Below the pieces are notes generated by a model. The model did no database searches. It had not been told where the DNA came from and saw nothing but the letters and a program-made list of their open reading frames with translations. A stretch of DNA of 64,000 bases, taken from the NCBI GenBank assembly GCA_022925895.1, contig JAKSYS010000289.1, positions 1 to 64,000 on the forward strand. Direction: 5' to 3'. Shown here one piece after another: positions 22,478 through 33,796 of this stretch. Position 1 is the first letter of the stretch. Each line of letters opens with the position of its first letter. Source of the DNA: Fragilaria crotonensis (taxonomy: Eukaryota > Bacillariophyta > Fragilariophyceae > Fragilariales > Fragilariaceae). The position numbers and the translations under genes were made by a program.

Positions 22478-23629
22478 AATGAGCAAACGATCAATATGCG
22501 GGGGTGGTTGACGGTTTAAGGCTGGACTCACCGTGAACTCGAGTAGGTAAATGCACATTAATTGATTAGAACGAACGAATCTTATGTTCATTGGTTCTCG
22601 CCGTAGACAGCGGAGGAACTTCTCGATCCTGCTAGGGTGCAAAGCACAAGACGGGAAGTTGGAGGGTGAGTTAAAAAGTCAAGAACGTCAATGTTTCGTT
22701 TGCGACTAACGTGTTGTGAACGTGTCGCAAAGGCGACACTGAATGCTGGTTTACGACCAGCGCAGTCATGCTGGAGTTCGGGAGTTCTGGTGGTCAAGAT
22801 GTCGGACTTCTAAAACCCGAAACATCCATATCTCATTTCGAACGTCGGGGTTCGGATGACACATTCAGCAGTCTGTTATGGGATATGGAACATTGGGACA
22901 ATGGATAAACCCTTCTTGAGCGCTGGTACTGGACATACGTAACAGCTTCGTGGTCACAATGTCACATCGCAAACTGCCGGAACCAACCCACCAGAGTTGG
23001 AAACAATGGAACACATGCAGTACAAGTAACACGTAACAACCTGACAGCAAATTTCCTGCCCTCACGACACTGGCTCAAAAATTCGTCTCCATCCAGAATT
23101 GACGTACACATCACGCCACAATGTAGGTTCATAAATCCTGTTCTAATTTTCCAAGTTGGACTGCACTCATCCCCAAGAAAGTTTTTGGATATAGTTGACT
23201 TTGTTGTCAAGCAGTTTGGAAAAGAAACATGGATATCATGAAGGCAATGAAACAAAGCCGGTGGCGTATCATCAATCCTTCCAAATGACATTGAGCTGGA
23301 CACTTATGCTTGCACTCATACCATACCTACACAGCATACTGAGGTGGCTACATGTAGTCATCAGATGCTCCAAGTGGCGACAAACCGCACGCCATCTATC
23401 CTCCTAGTGGTTAAAACCGCCACAGAGAGGAGAAGGTGAAGTGAAACTGAATTATACATAGACGTACAGTAGCTGGCGAATGGCAGTTCATCATTGTTCA
23501 TTGATTCCGCCGTGTGAACAGTATGATCGTGCCAATTCCTTTTGTGACTATGCAATTGAGGGAACCTTTTCCTTAATCTCCACCGGGTTTCGTTCTGCGA
23601 AATCGTTGCCTCGTGAAACAAAAAGTGAC
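22478..23629. other. Intergenic, no gene seen
   Basis: The stretch lies between the bZIP gene and the convergent minus-strand gene ending at 23630. The part about 22900-23350 is mildly CpG-poor. Short minus-strand open frames (for example 23303-22962) have no recognised motif. Confidence 0.4.
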
Positions 23630-25681
23630 TTACGTCTTTCGTGCCGCTGCACCGGAGCCCTTCTTTTCCATAACACTTGCCATGCAAATCAAACTGCAAA
23701 GATTATGTTGAGAATAATCATTGCGTAAATCCGTAGTCAATACTGAGCTGTGAAAACCACCCAGAATGCGCTGCGGGTTCCGCATATACATTGCTTCTTC
23801 TGGTTGATATTGAGTTTGAAGTTGGTAGCGGATAGACAGGGATGATGTATCATACGCGAGTTTCCAGTCCTCACCCTTCTTCTCCAACAAGTCGATAACG
23901 GCACAGAGACCTTCTGATTTTGTTGCTGTGGCAGTAGAACTCAAGTCGTCGTAGAATATTCCTAGCCGATCAACATCATCAAAATCTTTCGTAACATCGG
24001 GTACGCCATTTTGGTACTTGCTGACCACCTTGACACTTCGCACAACATGTTTGATAAATTGAGCTGGAAGCTCATGACCGACGGCATCCATTTCGGCGAT
24101 CGCATAAAGAAGCCAATGATCAAAGGTGAATTCAGAATCATCAGCTTCTTTCATGTCCATCGTGACCATGTAGGAAACAACAGCTTCCGCTGTCTTCATC
24201 CAACTCTTTCTCTGGTTATACAGAGTAGTCCATTTATTTTCCTGAGCCAAAAACGTCATTCTCGACAAGGCAAAGGCGACTTGACCGTGAAAGTATCGAA
24301 CAAAGAACTTCGTATCGATTTCCAAAAGCTTGTTGTCGTTCGAAAGATGAACCTTCTGAACCAGGCTTCCCGCATGCTCTCCATCTGGATGCATGGACCC
24401 CTCGAGGTATTCAGCAATTTGAGAAGCGAGCACTAACAACTCGGATGAATCTATCGGCTTGACGGCATCCACGTACTCGACAATGGCCAAGACAGTGAGA
24501 GCATTAACACCAAGATTTGCCATCTTGACCTTATCTTCTGTTTCAAAGTCAACCGAACACTTGGCTTTCTTGTCTGGAGAGAGCGGAATAGGGCAATCTT
24601 GAATCGACTGCTTGAGATAACCCAGGGTACGCTCCATGGCTTTACTGAGATTCGAATCTTGCCACAATCGAAAGATTCGCGCCATGGCATACAACGTGCC
24701 AGCGTGTCTGGAAAGGTTGTAGCCAAAGGGTTCATAATCAGATCGTGGATTGTATCGATAGACTTGTCGACCAGTATCCTTGACCATCTGCGCCAAGTAC
24801 GCCCCAGTGTCCTTGGCACGGCTCAGTAGGAGTTTCGAAGTCAAAGTATCGTACACTCGGTGCCCGTGAAACAGTTTATACTGCGCCTTTGCACTCATGT
24901 CGATAAAGACGGATTCTGTGTGGAAAATATCTACTTGATCGATCGATGTAGCATCATCCCCATAATCCGGCAGGGCCAGTGCTCCGTCGATGCGCCCCGT
25001 TCGTGCAGCATAGAGAGCCAAGCGCTCCCAACGAATGAACCGATGCTTGTCAACAAGAGCATTGTTGTGCACTTCTTCCGCAGTGAATATCCAATCCGTG
25101 TCCCAATTAAAGGCCAGTCCGAACCAACGAGAGGGTATCTGCTTAAACTCTTCGTAGTAGTTGTAATCTTCGAATCGCTTCACACCAGTAACAATATCAA
25201 TCTTGACATAGGGAAACTGGTTCGTCTTGTGAGGCAGTTTCGACTGCGCAATCTTCAATGCTGCTTCGGGAGAGATTAGTGATTTCCCAAAGCCCACATG
25301 AGTTTCATCCTTTTGTAAATTCGACACGGTGCAAAAGACAACGTATTGATTGTCGACGGCGCCCTTGGTCACGGCACTAAACAACGACGCCACAATTGGT
25401 TCCTCTTCGTACTTTTGAGAATTGCCCAAAACACGATTCTTGATATTCACCACCTTGTGACGGACGCGATCATTCGTATCGAAGCGAAGGATGAGTACCA
25501 GGATAACGATAAGGACAAATATGGCGTAGCTCAAGTACTTGGCGTAGGTTGCCAATGCCTTTATCCGTTGACGACTCTTGGGTTTGTACGGTTTGACTTC
25601 GACACCATTGCGAGCTTCCTTGCGTACAAGAGGAAGCGTATCGCTGTTGTTGTCACCGCCGCGACGGTGCTTTATAGCCAT
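23630..25681 (-). CDS. Single-pass membrane protein with predicted toroid-like domain, paralogue A
   Basis: 683 residues in one open frame. The N-terminus is short and basic, with one membrane helix at about residues 47-66 (LSYAIFVLIVILVLILRF), so a type II topology with a large lumenal or extracellular domain is likely. The rest looks like a helical toroid of the six-hairpin glycosidase type. Motifs shared with the neighbour at 26592-28574 are YNLSRHAGTLYAMAR, LGVNALTVLAIVEY, FVRYFHGQVAFALSRM, FDHWLLYAIAEM, STATATKSEGLCAV and RNDYSQHNLCS. A C5-epimerase- or glycosidase-like role on glycans would fit such a fold, but I cannot name a family, and function is unknown. The two genes are tandem, same strand, 0.9 kb apart, so they arose by duplication. 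Confidence 0.8.
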   Translation of the reverse strand: MAIKHRRGGDNNSDTLPLVRKEARNGVEVKPYKPKSRQRIKALATYAKYLSYAIFVLIVILVLILRFDTNDRVRHKVVNIKNRVLGNSQKYEEEPIVASLFSAVTKGAVDNQYVVFCTVSNLQKDETHVGFGKSLISPEAALKIAQSKLPHKTNQFPYVKIDIVTGVKRFEDYNYYEEFKQIPSRWFGLAFNWDTDWIFTAEEVHNNALVDKHRFIRWERLALYAARTGRIDGALALPDYGDDATSIDQVDIFHTESVFIDMSAKAQYKLFHGHRVYDTLTSKLLLSRAKDTGAYLAQMVKDTGRQVYRYNPRSDYEPFGYNLSRHAGTLYAMARIFRLWQDSNLSKAMERTLGYLKQSIQDCPIPLSPDKKAKCSVDFETEDKVKMANLGVNALTVLAIVEYVDAVKPIDSSELLVLASQIAEYLEGSMHPDGEHAGSLVQKVHLSNDNKLLEIDTKFFVRYFHGQVAFALSRMTFLAQENKWTTLYNQRKSWMKTAEAVVSYMVTMDMKEADDSEFTFDHWLLYAIAEMDAVGHELPAQFIKHVVRSVKVVSKYQNGVPDVTKDFDDVDRLGIFYDDLSSTATATKSEGLCAVIDLLEKKGEDWKLAYDTSSLSIRYQLQTQYQPEEAMYMRNPQRILGGFHSSVLTTDLRNDYSQHNLCSLICMASVMEKKGSGAAARKT

Positions 25682-26591
25682 GGTTCAAGAGTGATGAGAG
25701 AATGCAAGGTCACGAAGTGTAGACAGTAACGTGCAGCGTCGTGGATCTCAATCGCGGTACATCGTCCGTCCAGCAAACTCGAAAGCTATCCATACATTCA
25801 TATTATATGTATACTCGTAGTATATTATATGCTTCACTCGACGACTTCCCACTCCGAGACTCCCAGTACCTGGTTCCTGGCACTGGTACACCTTGTAGCT
25901 ACTAGTGCTTGTATCTCCAACGCCGGTCTCCTCGCTCGTCCTCTGACGGATCGTACAGTATTAACAAATAAGACGTTGCAGCCGGACACTCTATGATATG
26001 AAATTCGTATCTATGCTGTATGCTGAGAGCAACGTACGAGTATAGTACAAGTACTCCAACACACGATTGTCCCTACATGCTGGTGCCATCTTGACAGTGC
26101 CGAAAAAAAATGCACATGGCACGTATGCATAGTCATCAGAAATTACATGTTACTGGTCCACAAGGTAGGCCTTCATGTTTCATGCTTCATGATGTTACTG
26201 AGGCATGAGAAGAAAGCGACGCCTGGAGTAGAAAGCGACGCCTAGAGTAGAAAGCGACGACAATACATGAGGCAAAAAGCCTGAAAAATTGGCTGTAGAA
26301 CGCTCATAATTTGTTGAATTAAACTACCAGCTGTCCGCATTGATTACTCATAGGAAACGTCCAGGTGCTTTACTGAATGCTGCATGTTCTCGTTAACGCA
26401 TCGACCATCCTGGAAGGGATAATGAATGAATGTTTTCAATCGCTATGCTATGCATTTACTTACAGCATACATCCAACTTGTTTTCTTTACACATGCGAGG
26501 GCATCTCTCACTGACCCTACCTAGATATTAGAAAGCAGATGTGCGGAGTTCTGCGGTCAACGAAGAAACCTCAGCCTCGTCATCCATCATT
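25682..26591. other. Intergenic between the tandem paralogues
   Basis: This holds the promoter of paralogue A and the 3' end of paralogue B. It includes TATAT-rich sequence at 25800-25830, a GCTGTATGCTGAG motif near 26015 and the short tandem repeat listed separately. No further gene was seen. Confidence 0.45.
26211..26261 (+). repeat. Short 19-bp tandem repeat
   Basis: AGAAAGCGACGCCTGGAGT is followed by a second unit with one change and a third partial unit (AGAAAGCGAC). Non-coding. Possibly a minisatellite or binding-site cluster; no function is evident. Confidence 0.6.
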
Positions 26592-28574
26592 TCACTGCGC
26601 AGCCGAGACAACTCCGTCAGCTTCCAAAACTCGAGCCAAACACAAGAAGGAGCAGAGGTTGTGCTGTGAATAATCGTTCCGCGTTTCCGTGTCCTGTATA
26701 TTCTTGGACAAGGCACCCATACTTCTCCACGGCTTCTTCATGTAGATACTTTGCTCCGGTCGCATTTGCGTGCCGAGTTGATAACGAATACCCCACTTGG
26801 CAGAGTCGAGAATCATCTTGGCAGATTCTGGTGCGTGCTGCTGAATGACAGGGTAAACAGCACAAAGTCCCTCTGACTTTGTTGCCGTTGCGCAGCTGCT
26901 CAGGGACTGCGTGTCTTCGCGCTCAACACCAGGACGAAGGTATATTCCGTCACGATCTTGATCCGTCTCATCTTCATGATGACGAATTTGACGCTCCTTG
27001 GCCAACTTGCCCGTTCGCACTGCAAAGTGCAGCATATCCTCAGTCCAGTGCCAGGGCGCCATTTCCGCCAAGGCGTACATCATCCAGTGGTCATTGGCGA
27101 ATTTATCATCACTCACATCGGACTCGCGCGTCACAATGTAATCCATGGCTTTGGATGCTACATCCTTCCAGGAATCTTGGGCCTTGACTTTCATGGCAGT
27201 TGCCGTGTTGTAAAGGCGTGCCATGGCAAACGCTGCTTCTCCTGGAAAGTAGCGAACGTACGACTCTTCATCCAAATGGTTGGTTTCAATATCTTGATCC
27301 TGGACAAATGAACCATTCTCACGTTGAGTACCAGCAATCCACTTGGCGAGTTCTTGCGATGCCTGCCAGTAGCGAACCGTGTCCTTGGCCGCCTCCATGT
27401 ACTCTGCCATGGCTAACAGCGCCAACGCATTGACACCAAGTTGCGTCCACTTATGACCATGGTATACTTCATTGATAATGCATTTGGCAGTCTCCCCTTC
27501 CTCATATGCCAGAGGGCAGTCTGTCATTTGTTTGTCCACAAGATAATCCAACGAATCTTGGGTGGCTTGCAGTAACTTGGGATCTGGATACGTCTTATAC
27601 AAGAGAGCCATGGAATACGCCGTTCCAGCATGTCTCGTGAGACTGTATCCTTCATCCGTGGGGACCGTGTCCGACCGGGGACGGTAGATGTACACCATGG
27701 TTCCATCTGGGTGAACTTGTCGTGTCAGGTAATCGCCAGCCATTTCTGCACTCTCCCGCAAATACTGAGGGGTCATGTCGTGCAAGGTGAGGACTCGTTT
27801 TCCCTTGAGCAGATTGTATGATATTTCTCCATCGAAGAACACTGCCTGCGTTCGAATAAAATCAATCGGAACTGTCGTATCTTCATAGTTGATAGTGTCC
27901 GGCCACTTCTTCCTTCCTGGTAAAGTGCTGGCCCAAACTTTCCCAATGTGATCCCATCGCAAGTAACCGTTGGGATCGAGTAACGCGTGACCTGTAACCT
28001 GTTCGTGAATAAATACCAGGGAACTCCAATCACCCACAGCAAAACCAGCATCGGAAGGAACTTTATCTTCAACATAGTTAAAGTTGGCGATAGATTCCAC
28101 ACTCATGACAGCATCGACCTTGATAAAGTAGTTTGGGTCGTCAGTATTACTTCGAATCTTACTGTACGCACGTTGCATGGCATGCATTGCCGATTTTTCG
28201 CATTGGCCATAGACAACGGTCGTATCAATACCATTGGAATAAGTGACGAATACCGTGTATCGATTGTCTTTAGTCTTGGGTGTCTTGGCAAGAAGTGCTA
28301 CAAGCAGAGGATCTTCCATCCACAACGTCTTTGAAGGACTACTGAAATGAGCAAGCAACACAATGAATGTGATCAGAATGAAGGCAAAGCCAAGGATGTA
28401 ATCAACAAGGACATTGTGCTTCTTTTTCGCTTCGTCATTGGCACTGTCAATGCCTTTTTCAGTGTCCAAGAGTAGTTCCGACAGTGGCAACGGTTTGAGT
28501 GCGTCCAAGATTGCAGATGCTTTCGAAACGCTCGCCTTTGGACCAGGTGGCGCCGTTCGTTGTCTTGTAGCCAT
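26592..28574 (-). CDS. Single-pass membrane protein with predicted toroid-like domain, paralogue B
   Basis: 660 residues from ATG 28574 (MATRQRTAPPGPKASV); the frame stays open upstream to 28727, which would add 51 residues, but the internal ATG follows a GCC context and gives the same short cytosolic tail layout as paralogue A. A membrane helix (YILGFAFILITFIVLLAHF) lies at about residues 58-76. The large C-terminal part shares with paralogue A the motifs YSLTRHAGTAYSMALLYK, LGVNALALLAMAEYMEA, YVRYFPGEAAFAMARL, NDHWMMYALAEM, CATATKSEGLCAV and RNDYSQHNLCSFLC. These conserved His, Arg and Asp positions suggest an active site in a helical toroid, but I cannot name the reaction. The protein probably works in the secretory pathway or at the cell surface. 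Confidence 0.8.
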   Translation of the reverse strand: MATRQRTAPPGPKASVSKASAILDALKPLPLSELLLDTEKGIDSANDEAKKKHNVLVDYILGFAFILITFIVLLAHFSSPSKTLWMEDPLLVALLAKTPKTKDNRYTVFVTYSNGIDTTVVYGQCEKSAMHAMQRAYSKIRSNTDDPNYFIKVDAVMSVESIANFNYVEDKVPSDAGFAVGDWSSLVFIHEQVTGHALLDPNGYLRWDHIGKVWASTLPGRKKWPDTINYEDTTVPIDFIRTQAVFFDGEISYNLLKGKRVLTLHDMTPQYLRESAEMAGDYLTRQVHPDGTMVYIYRPRSDTVPTDEGYSLTRHAGTAYSMALLYKTYPDPKLLQATQDSLDYLVDKQMTDCPLAYEEGETAKCIINEVYHGHKWTQLGVNALALLAMAEYMEAAKDTVRYWQASQELAKWIAGTQRENGSFVQDQDIETNHLDEESYVRYFPGEAAFAMARLYNTATAMKVKAQDSWKDVASKAMDYIVTRESDVSDDKFANDHWMMYALAEMAPWHWTEDMLHFAVRTGKLAKERQIRHHEDETDQDRDGIYLRPGVEREDTQSLSSCATATKSEGLCAVYPVIQQHAPESAKMILDSAKWGIRYQLGTQMRPEQSIYMKKPWRSMGALSKNIQDTETRNDYSQHNLCSFLCLARVLEADGVVSAAQ

Positions 28575-29341
28575 CCCACCGTTTAAAGATTGTGCTCCTT
28601 GTGATCTCGTGTAGTGTGTAGAGGATGAAACGACGTCCCAATTGCGATGCAAAGGGCTGCCGGAACAGGAACGTAGATAGTGTGACTTTTCCTTTTCAAG
28701 TACAACCAGTAGCCTCTGTGTTGTCATTGTAGGATCATCATGCCTTGCCCTATCTTGGGAATTGGCAGTACACAGTACATAGTAGATACAGTATGCTGTA
28801 TGCTACAGCATACAGTCAGCATACGGAGTACTGTCCGAATGGATCGTCCGCTCTTTTTGTTGGGTATGGCGTATGGCGGTATGGCTAACAGACGTATGAC
28901 ATACAACACGGAACACGTAACTACGAAGATATAGAGTGTTTATTTTATAGTATGCATAGTACAGGATACAGCGCACGTTTGGCAAATACTTCCCTCTGGC
29001 AATCTCGCAAGTCGTTTACAGTACGAGATAGTTTAGAGATGCTTGCATCGATATCGTTACCCTCTACTCCATCTTTACGTAATATGTATCATTAACTTCA
29101 TATATATAAGTGGTAATAACAATATATTTTCTATGATGCCTACTCCGCAAGATACGGCAAGCTGAACTAATTCATCAACACCATTGGCTTCGTCGTTGTC
29201 CTTGTTACCGAGGAGATCCTATCATGGATTGGCGAACCGTTACAGAGAAATTTGACCACGTTTTTCCACAGCAGCACCATGATAAGCCTTGCAGAATAGC
29301 AGTGGAGGGAATGCCAACTACTAGGCACGTTTCTTCCTTCA
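28575..29341. other. Intergenic, with CATACAG-type palindromic repeats
   Basis: At about 28790-28835 there is a palindromic cluster of TATGCTGTATGCT and ACAGCATACAG, like the one at 14390-14440. The rest is AT-rich. No gene was seen. It holds the promoter of paralogue B and the 3' end of the LRR gene. Confidence 0.5.
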
Positions 29342-31174
29342 TTAAAACCCCCCCCCCTCAAACAATGGAGGTGGGTATGACTGATTAGAGCAGCAGCTGC
29401 ATTCGATGTCACTGTTGCCGATAACGATATCGGTCAATGCTGAGAGTGAGCACATGGATGACGGAATGCTCCCAGTCAAATCATTGCCATACAATGTTAA
29501 ATACATGAGGCTGGTGAGGTTGGAAAAAGCATCTGGAATGGTCCCGTTCAACTTATTCATGGAGAAATCCAAGGTATGCAGGTTGGTGAGGCTTGATAAG
29601 GACGACGGAATTGTCCCCGTCAGTGCATTGTTGCTGAATGACAAATAGAAAATAGTACTGAAAGTGGAAAACGATGACGGAATGGACCCAGTCAAATGAT
29701 TATAACTGAAATCCAAATACGTCGGGGAGAGACTTGACAAGGAGGATGGAATGGTTCCTGTCAACGCATTGCCGACAAAAGCGAACTCCTGCACGTTCGT
29801 AAGCTTTGAAAAGGAATGCGGAATGCTGCCACTCAATGTATTGTTGATCAAATGCAATTTCCAGAGGGTTGATATGCTGGATAATTCTGATGGAATGCTG
29901 CCAGTCAATCTATTCTCGGATAGATAGCACTCCTGTAGGTGGGTGAGACTTGAAAAGGATGAAGCGATGCTTCCAGTCAATTCATTGTTGGCTAAATCCA
30001 AATATGACAGCTGCGTCAGCCTTGACAACGATGACGGAACACTTCCTGTCAATTCATTGTAGGATGCATCCAAATAAGTCAGCTTGTCGAGGCTCGACAA
30101 AGCCGACGGAATGCTCCCGGTCAAGTCATTCATAGAGAAGTCCAAATAAGTCAGTTGTACGAGGCTTGAAAGCGACGACGGAATGCTCCCAATAAACTGA
30201 TTACCATTGACAGCAAAACTTTTCAGCTGGGTGAGACTGGACAAGGACGGTGGAATGCTCCCCGTAAAATAATTCCCAGATAGAGCCAACACATCCAGCT
30301 GTGTGAGGCCTGACAAGACGGACGGAATGCTTCCATTCAATGTACTGTATCTGGCATCAATCGCAGTCAGCTGTGTGAGGCTTGACAACGAAGAAGGAAT
30401 GCTTCCAGTCAATGTAGTGAAGGCGAAACCAAGCACAAGCTGAGTGAGGCTTGAAATGGATGACGGAATTGTTCCATTCAATGCATTTTGGGATAAATCC
30501 AAATACGTTAGTTGAGTCAAGAGTCCGATCTCACTTGGAATGGTTGATCCATTAATGATGTCGCCATTGAACGAGTCAAATTTGGTTGTGGCTCGACATT
30601 CTGTCACGGATGGAATGGAAAGAAAGTTGCAGGCAATTTGTTCCGGTGCCAAAGCGGAGGAGGTTGGAGGAGAAGTTGGATCTGTAACAGATGGTTGATT
30701 GGGTGGCGTCGACACAGGTGGGTAGGTGACAGGGGCTAAACAGCTGGAAGCCGTCAGAGGCACATCACCATCTGCATTGTCACCTCCCTCTTTGCTCCGC
30801 CCCTTGCTGGATTTACCTTCGAATTCATGCTTCAGCTTCTTGCTTTCTGGTCGAATGTCATCACTACGACCGCCCCTCCTCTTCATATGAGCGTGACTGC
30901 CCATGAGGTATCTTCCGTTCATGCCCACCACAAGAGAGTTGTCATGGAGACTTTCTCCTTTGGAGAAATAGCCATGGATGTAATCACGAGTCCTGCCTTT
31001 GTTGTGCTTGTTGAGTCCTTCCGTAGTGTCGTAGTAGACATCTTGACGAAGACGAGACGCATCGCCTCTTACTATGCCTTGTAAATGTCGTTCACTCATC
31101 GTAGCACTGTGATGGGCGGCTCCAGGCGAGATGAAGAGAGCGATAAGGAGAAAATTCAGTGATAAGATCTTCAT
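29342..31174 (-). CDS. Secreted leucine-rich-repeat protein
   Basis: 610 residues with a signal peptide (KILSLNFLLIALFISPG, residues 2-18). A charged linker is followed by a Pro/Thr-rich stretch (PPVSTPPNQPSVTDPTSPPT, about 153-172) and a cap (EQIACNFLSIPSVTECRATTK). Then come about 14 plant-type LRRs of 24 residues with the pattern LTQLTYLDLSxNxLTGSIPSSLSS. A Cys-rich C-terminal cap (DIECSCCS) resembles that of the LRR proteins further right, so this is a third member of the same local family. No second membrane helix is seen, so a secreted or wall-associated ligand-binding role is likely. The last residues (FEGGGF) are read from a run of ten C at 29348-29357, so the very end of the frame is uncertain. 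Confidence 0.85.
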   Translation of the reverse strand: MKILSLNFLLIALFISPGAAHHSATMSERHLQGIVRGDASRLRQDVYYDTTEGLNKHNKGRTRDYIHGYFSKGESLHDNSLVVGMNGRYLMGSHAHMKRRGGRSDDIRPESKKLKHEFEGKSSKGRSKEGGDNADGDVPLTASSCLAPVTYPPVSTPPNQPSVTDPTSPPTSSALAPEQIACNFLSIPSVTECRATTKFDSFNGDIINGSTIPSEIGLLTQLTYLDLSQNALNGTIPSSISSLTQLVLGFAFTTLTGSIPSSLSSLTQLTAIDARYSTLNGSIPSVLSGLTQLDVLALSGNYFTGSIPPSLSSLTQLKSFAVNGNQFIGSIPSSLSSLVQLTYLDFSMNDLTGSIPSALSSLDKLTYLDASYNELTGSVPSSLSRLTQLSYLDLANNELTGSIASSFSSLTHLQECYLSENRLTGSIPSELSSISTLWKLHLINNTLSGSIPHSFSKLTNVQEFAFVGNALTGTIPSSLSSLSPTYLDFSYNHLTGSIPSSFSTFSTIFYLSFSNNALTGTIPSSLSSLTNLHTLDFSMNKLNGTIPDAFSNLTSLMYLTLYGNDLTGSIPSSMCSLSALTDIVIGNSDIECSCCSNQSYPPPLFEGGGF

Positions 31175-32876
31175 TGAGTATGTACTGGCGGTGTGAAATC
31201 AGAATGATTTTTTCATGGATCAGATTCGTGAAATGGGCGATTCATGGTAGGCTTACACAATCGTGCAAAATTTGACTTCTCAATTCACATAGCTTCGCAT
31301 TGTAACCAAGAAACAACTTGATGTAATTGACGCGTCTGCTCGTATCATCGTCCTTCGCTTCTCTCGATTTGGGATCGGTTCTCAAGGTGGCAATCGAATT
31401 CTGGTTCTTGCTGATGGTAAAACGCTTCTTGGGATTAGCATCAGATCAACAACGCACCGTGCACTGTTCTACTGTTTTACCGGCACTGGCGAAAGGTATC
31501 TTTGCTCACGAGCGTGTTTCAAAACCGATTTTTGTCCAAGAAAAAGCATGGCATCTCATTTCCCGACGCTTTCACACTTGCTGCTATGAACATACGCGTT
31601 CAAGATTGGGGCGTCAACCCTTGCATCGAGACCCATATTTCAGATGAGTCGCATGGACTGAAGATGATCAACACAAAGGTGATGATATTGTTGACTTGTT
31701 CAAGAAATGACAGAAGTCGTAAGCAGAACGCAACGAACCAATTGGCGCGATATCTTTGGTCTATCAATACGAGGCCAATATTCTGAGCAGTGTTTTGCAT
31801 TCTACGACAAGTATATCCATGTTTGGTAAGTGTGACCACGTTATACATTTCTCGATCTCGTGAAATTTGCAACACTAACAGGAATCTGCATGTAATAATT
31901 CCATCGTCATCATTCGGCTCGATTGGTCCTTTGTCTTTTCGTCAAATGTCAACCCGCCGGATAAGTGGGAATGCCTCCGTTTTTTGCAAATGTTCTGGAC
32001 AAGGCATACATAAAACGTATGAAACTTCGTCACTCCCACTCCCTTGATCTCATTCCATTTCAAATCATGTCACGAGTGTGGACGCTGAATTCGCCACACT
32101 AAAACAGGCATTATGGAACGATCGGGTGGTGTCAGCGAAACGTACGTGCAGCATGACAAATCAACATTGCAAAATGAATAAACATCCCTCAGAAGTCGGC
32201 AACATTCGACATGTAAACATTCTCGAAGACATATTTGTAGATAAGTTGTTGTTTGTTTCTTCCTCAATGGAATCATCAGTGCGTATTAAACTCTGACAGT
32301 ATGCACATACATACATATATTCGTATTCATTGTTGAGCGTCATGATCCTCCTTGATCATGCCTTTTTCACAACGTTGACGACGGCGAGAGAAACGTACCT
32401 TTTCTCTCAGGACGTGTTCGGGGAAGCAATAAATTTCGCAAAGAGACAACACCATACGGACGGCTAGCGAAGGCATCACCTGGGTGTAACTAATTTGGTT
32501 ACGCCTGTATAAAATGAAGCACAAAAAAAGAGGAAGAGCAATCAATGCGTTAGATTCTTTGCAAGAGATGAACAAATGTGGTATGTTTGGAGTTGAGCAC
32601 ACAGGTATATTTGTATCCTCCTTTCGTTTCGGGGGTTCCTCAGAAGGAAGTCAGCATTCGATTTCGACATGTAGACATTCGCGTTAGAAAAATGTAGATT
32701 GTTTGCATTGATCCTCACTGGAGCCTCGACCGAAGGTTGAGGACATATACCGGTATGTAGGTGTTGGTGCATTAGAACCATGCATGTTGGTCTAGTGGTA
32801 GGAACTGTATAGCAACATGGGGAGAGTTGAGTGTCCACGACAAGACCACCTACCTTTGTTCGTTGAGCATGGACAC
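31175..32876. other. Intergenic, no gene supported
   Basis: A long stretch with only short frames (for example 31327-31647 plus, 106 codons) that lack recognisable motifs. The left end holds the promoter of the secreted LRR gene. A tRNA-like GGTCTAGTGGTAGGAA at about 32789 does not fold into a full tRNA. Confidence 0.4.
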
Positions 32877-33796
32877 AACCATGTGATTGAGGCACAGAAT
32901 GGGGTGTGTGGGAGTTTGCGATAGCTGCGGCTCTTTCACATTATTTGAACTTTGAACCAAAAATCCACGTCATCAATTTATCTTGGGTGGTAAATAACGA
33001 CTCGAAAGTTCTGATCATGATGAAGAGTTCAGAAGTCATGGCGCCGTACATGAAGTGTCTCGGAGGCATCCCGGATCCGTACTTTGTATGATACCGTTCG
33101 AGTCGAATTAATTCATATATATGAATATATACACGCATACGCTATATAAGAATTCTTAAAAACGATTTGGTGCTTCCTTGTTGAATGTTGAATGGAAGCA
33201 TATGGACAAAATGCCATCGGATGGAACTGCCGATCGTCAAGAACACGTTTGATAAATCTTTGAAAAATACAGTACAAGTCTCTCGGCAAGAGAGCCAACA
33301 CACAACTTGTTCACAGTGGCATGACAGTCAGGACTCGATGGATAATACGACCACGGCTTGTAAACCAGACGAATGGCGTTGTCATACAATGATGAAACGA
33401 GCCAAATGCTCGTTTGCCTTGAAGGTGATCGTGATTTATGTGAATGTGTGCGTAGTTGTGATCGACAGATTTGGGCGCGTCTCATGAACAGGAAGGGATC
33501 AGTCTATGATTGATTGGCACAGAGACATAGCATCTTGCATGTAATGGAATGGAGGGAATCGCAGTTGTGTCCGAAGTCTTAAACACGTCCTTCTGGCAGT
33601 TCAAAGATTCGGGACGTCCAAAAAACCAAAAAACGCAAACGATGTGGTGCCAGGGATTGCATTAGCCCGAGTACCACTGCTATACTGGTATACCACCTCG
33701 CACAATACTGTAAATATGATACTACTGTACTACCGGCATGGTAGAAAGGTGAAAGAGCGGGTGCCACCTATCATATCCTAGTTAAGCATCTGAAAC

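Noticed and set aside
31327-31647. Plus-strand open frame of 106 codons
   Set aside because: No recognisable motif, no duplicate elsewhere in the window and no splice context; not enough to call a gene.
32780-32860. tRNA-like sequence around GGTCTAGTGGTAGGAA
   Set aside because: The D-arm-like piece is present, but there is no proper T-arm (no GGTTCGA-type loop) and the acceptor stem does not pair.
33185-33487. 100-codon frame conserved in both duplication copies (also 54794-55096)
   Set aside because: Both copies are recent duplicates, so shared openness is weak evidence. The peptide has no known motif, and an overlapping antisense frame is equally open.
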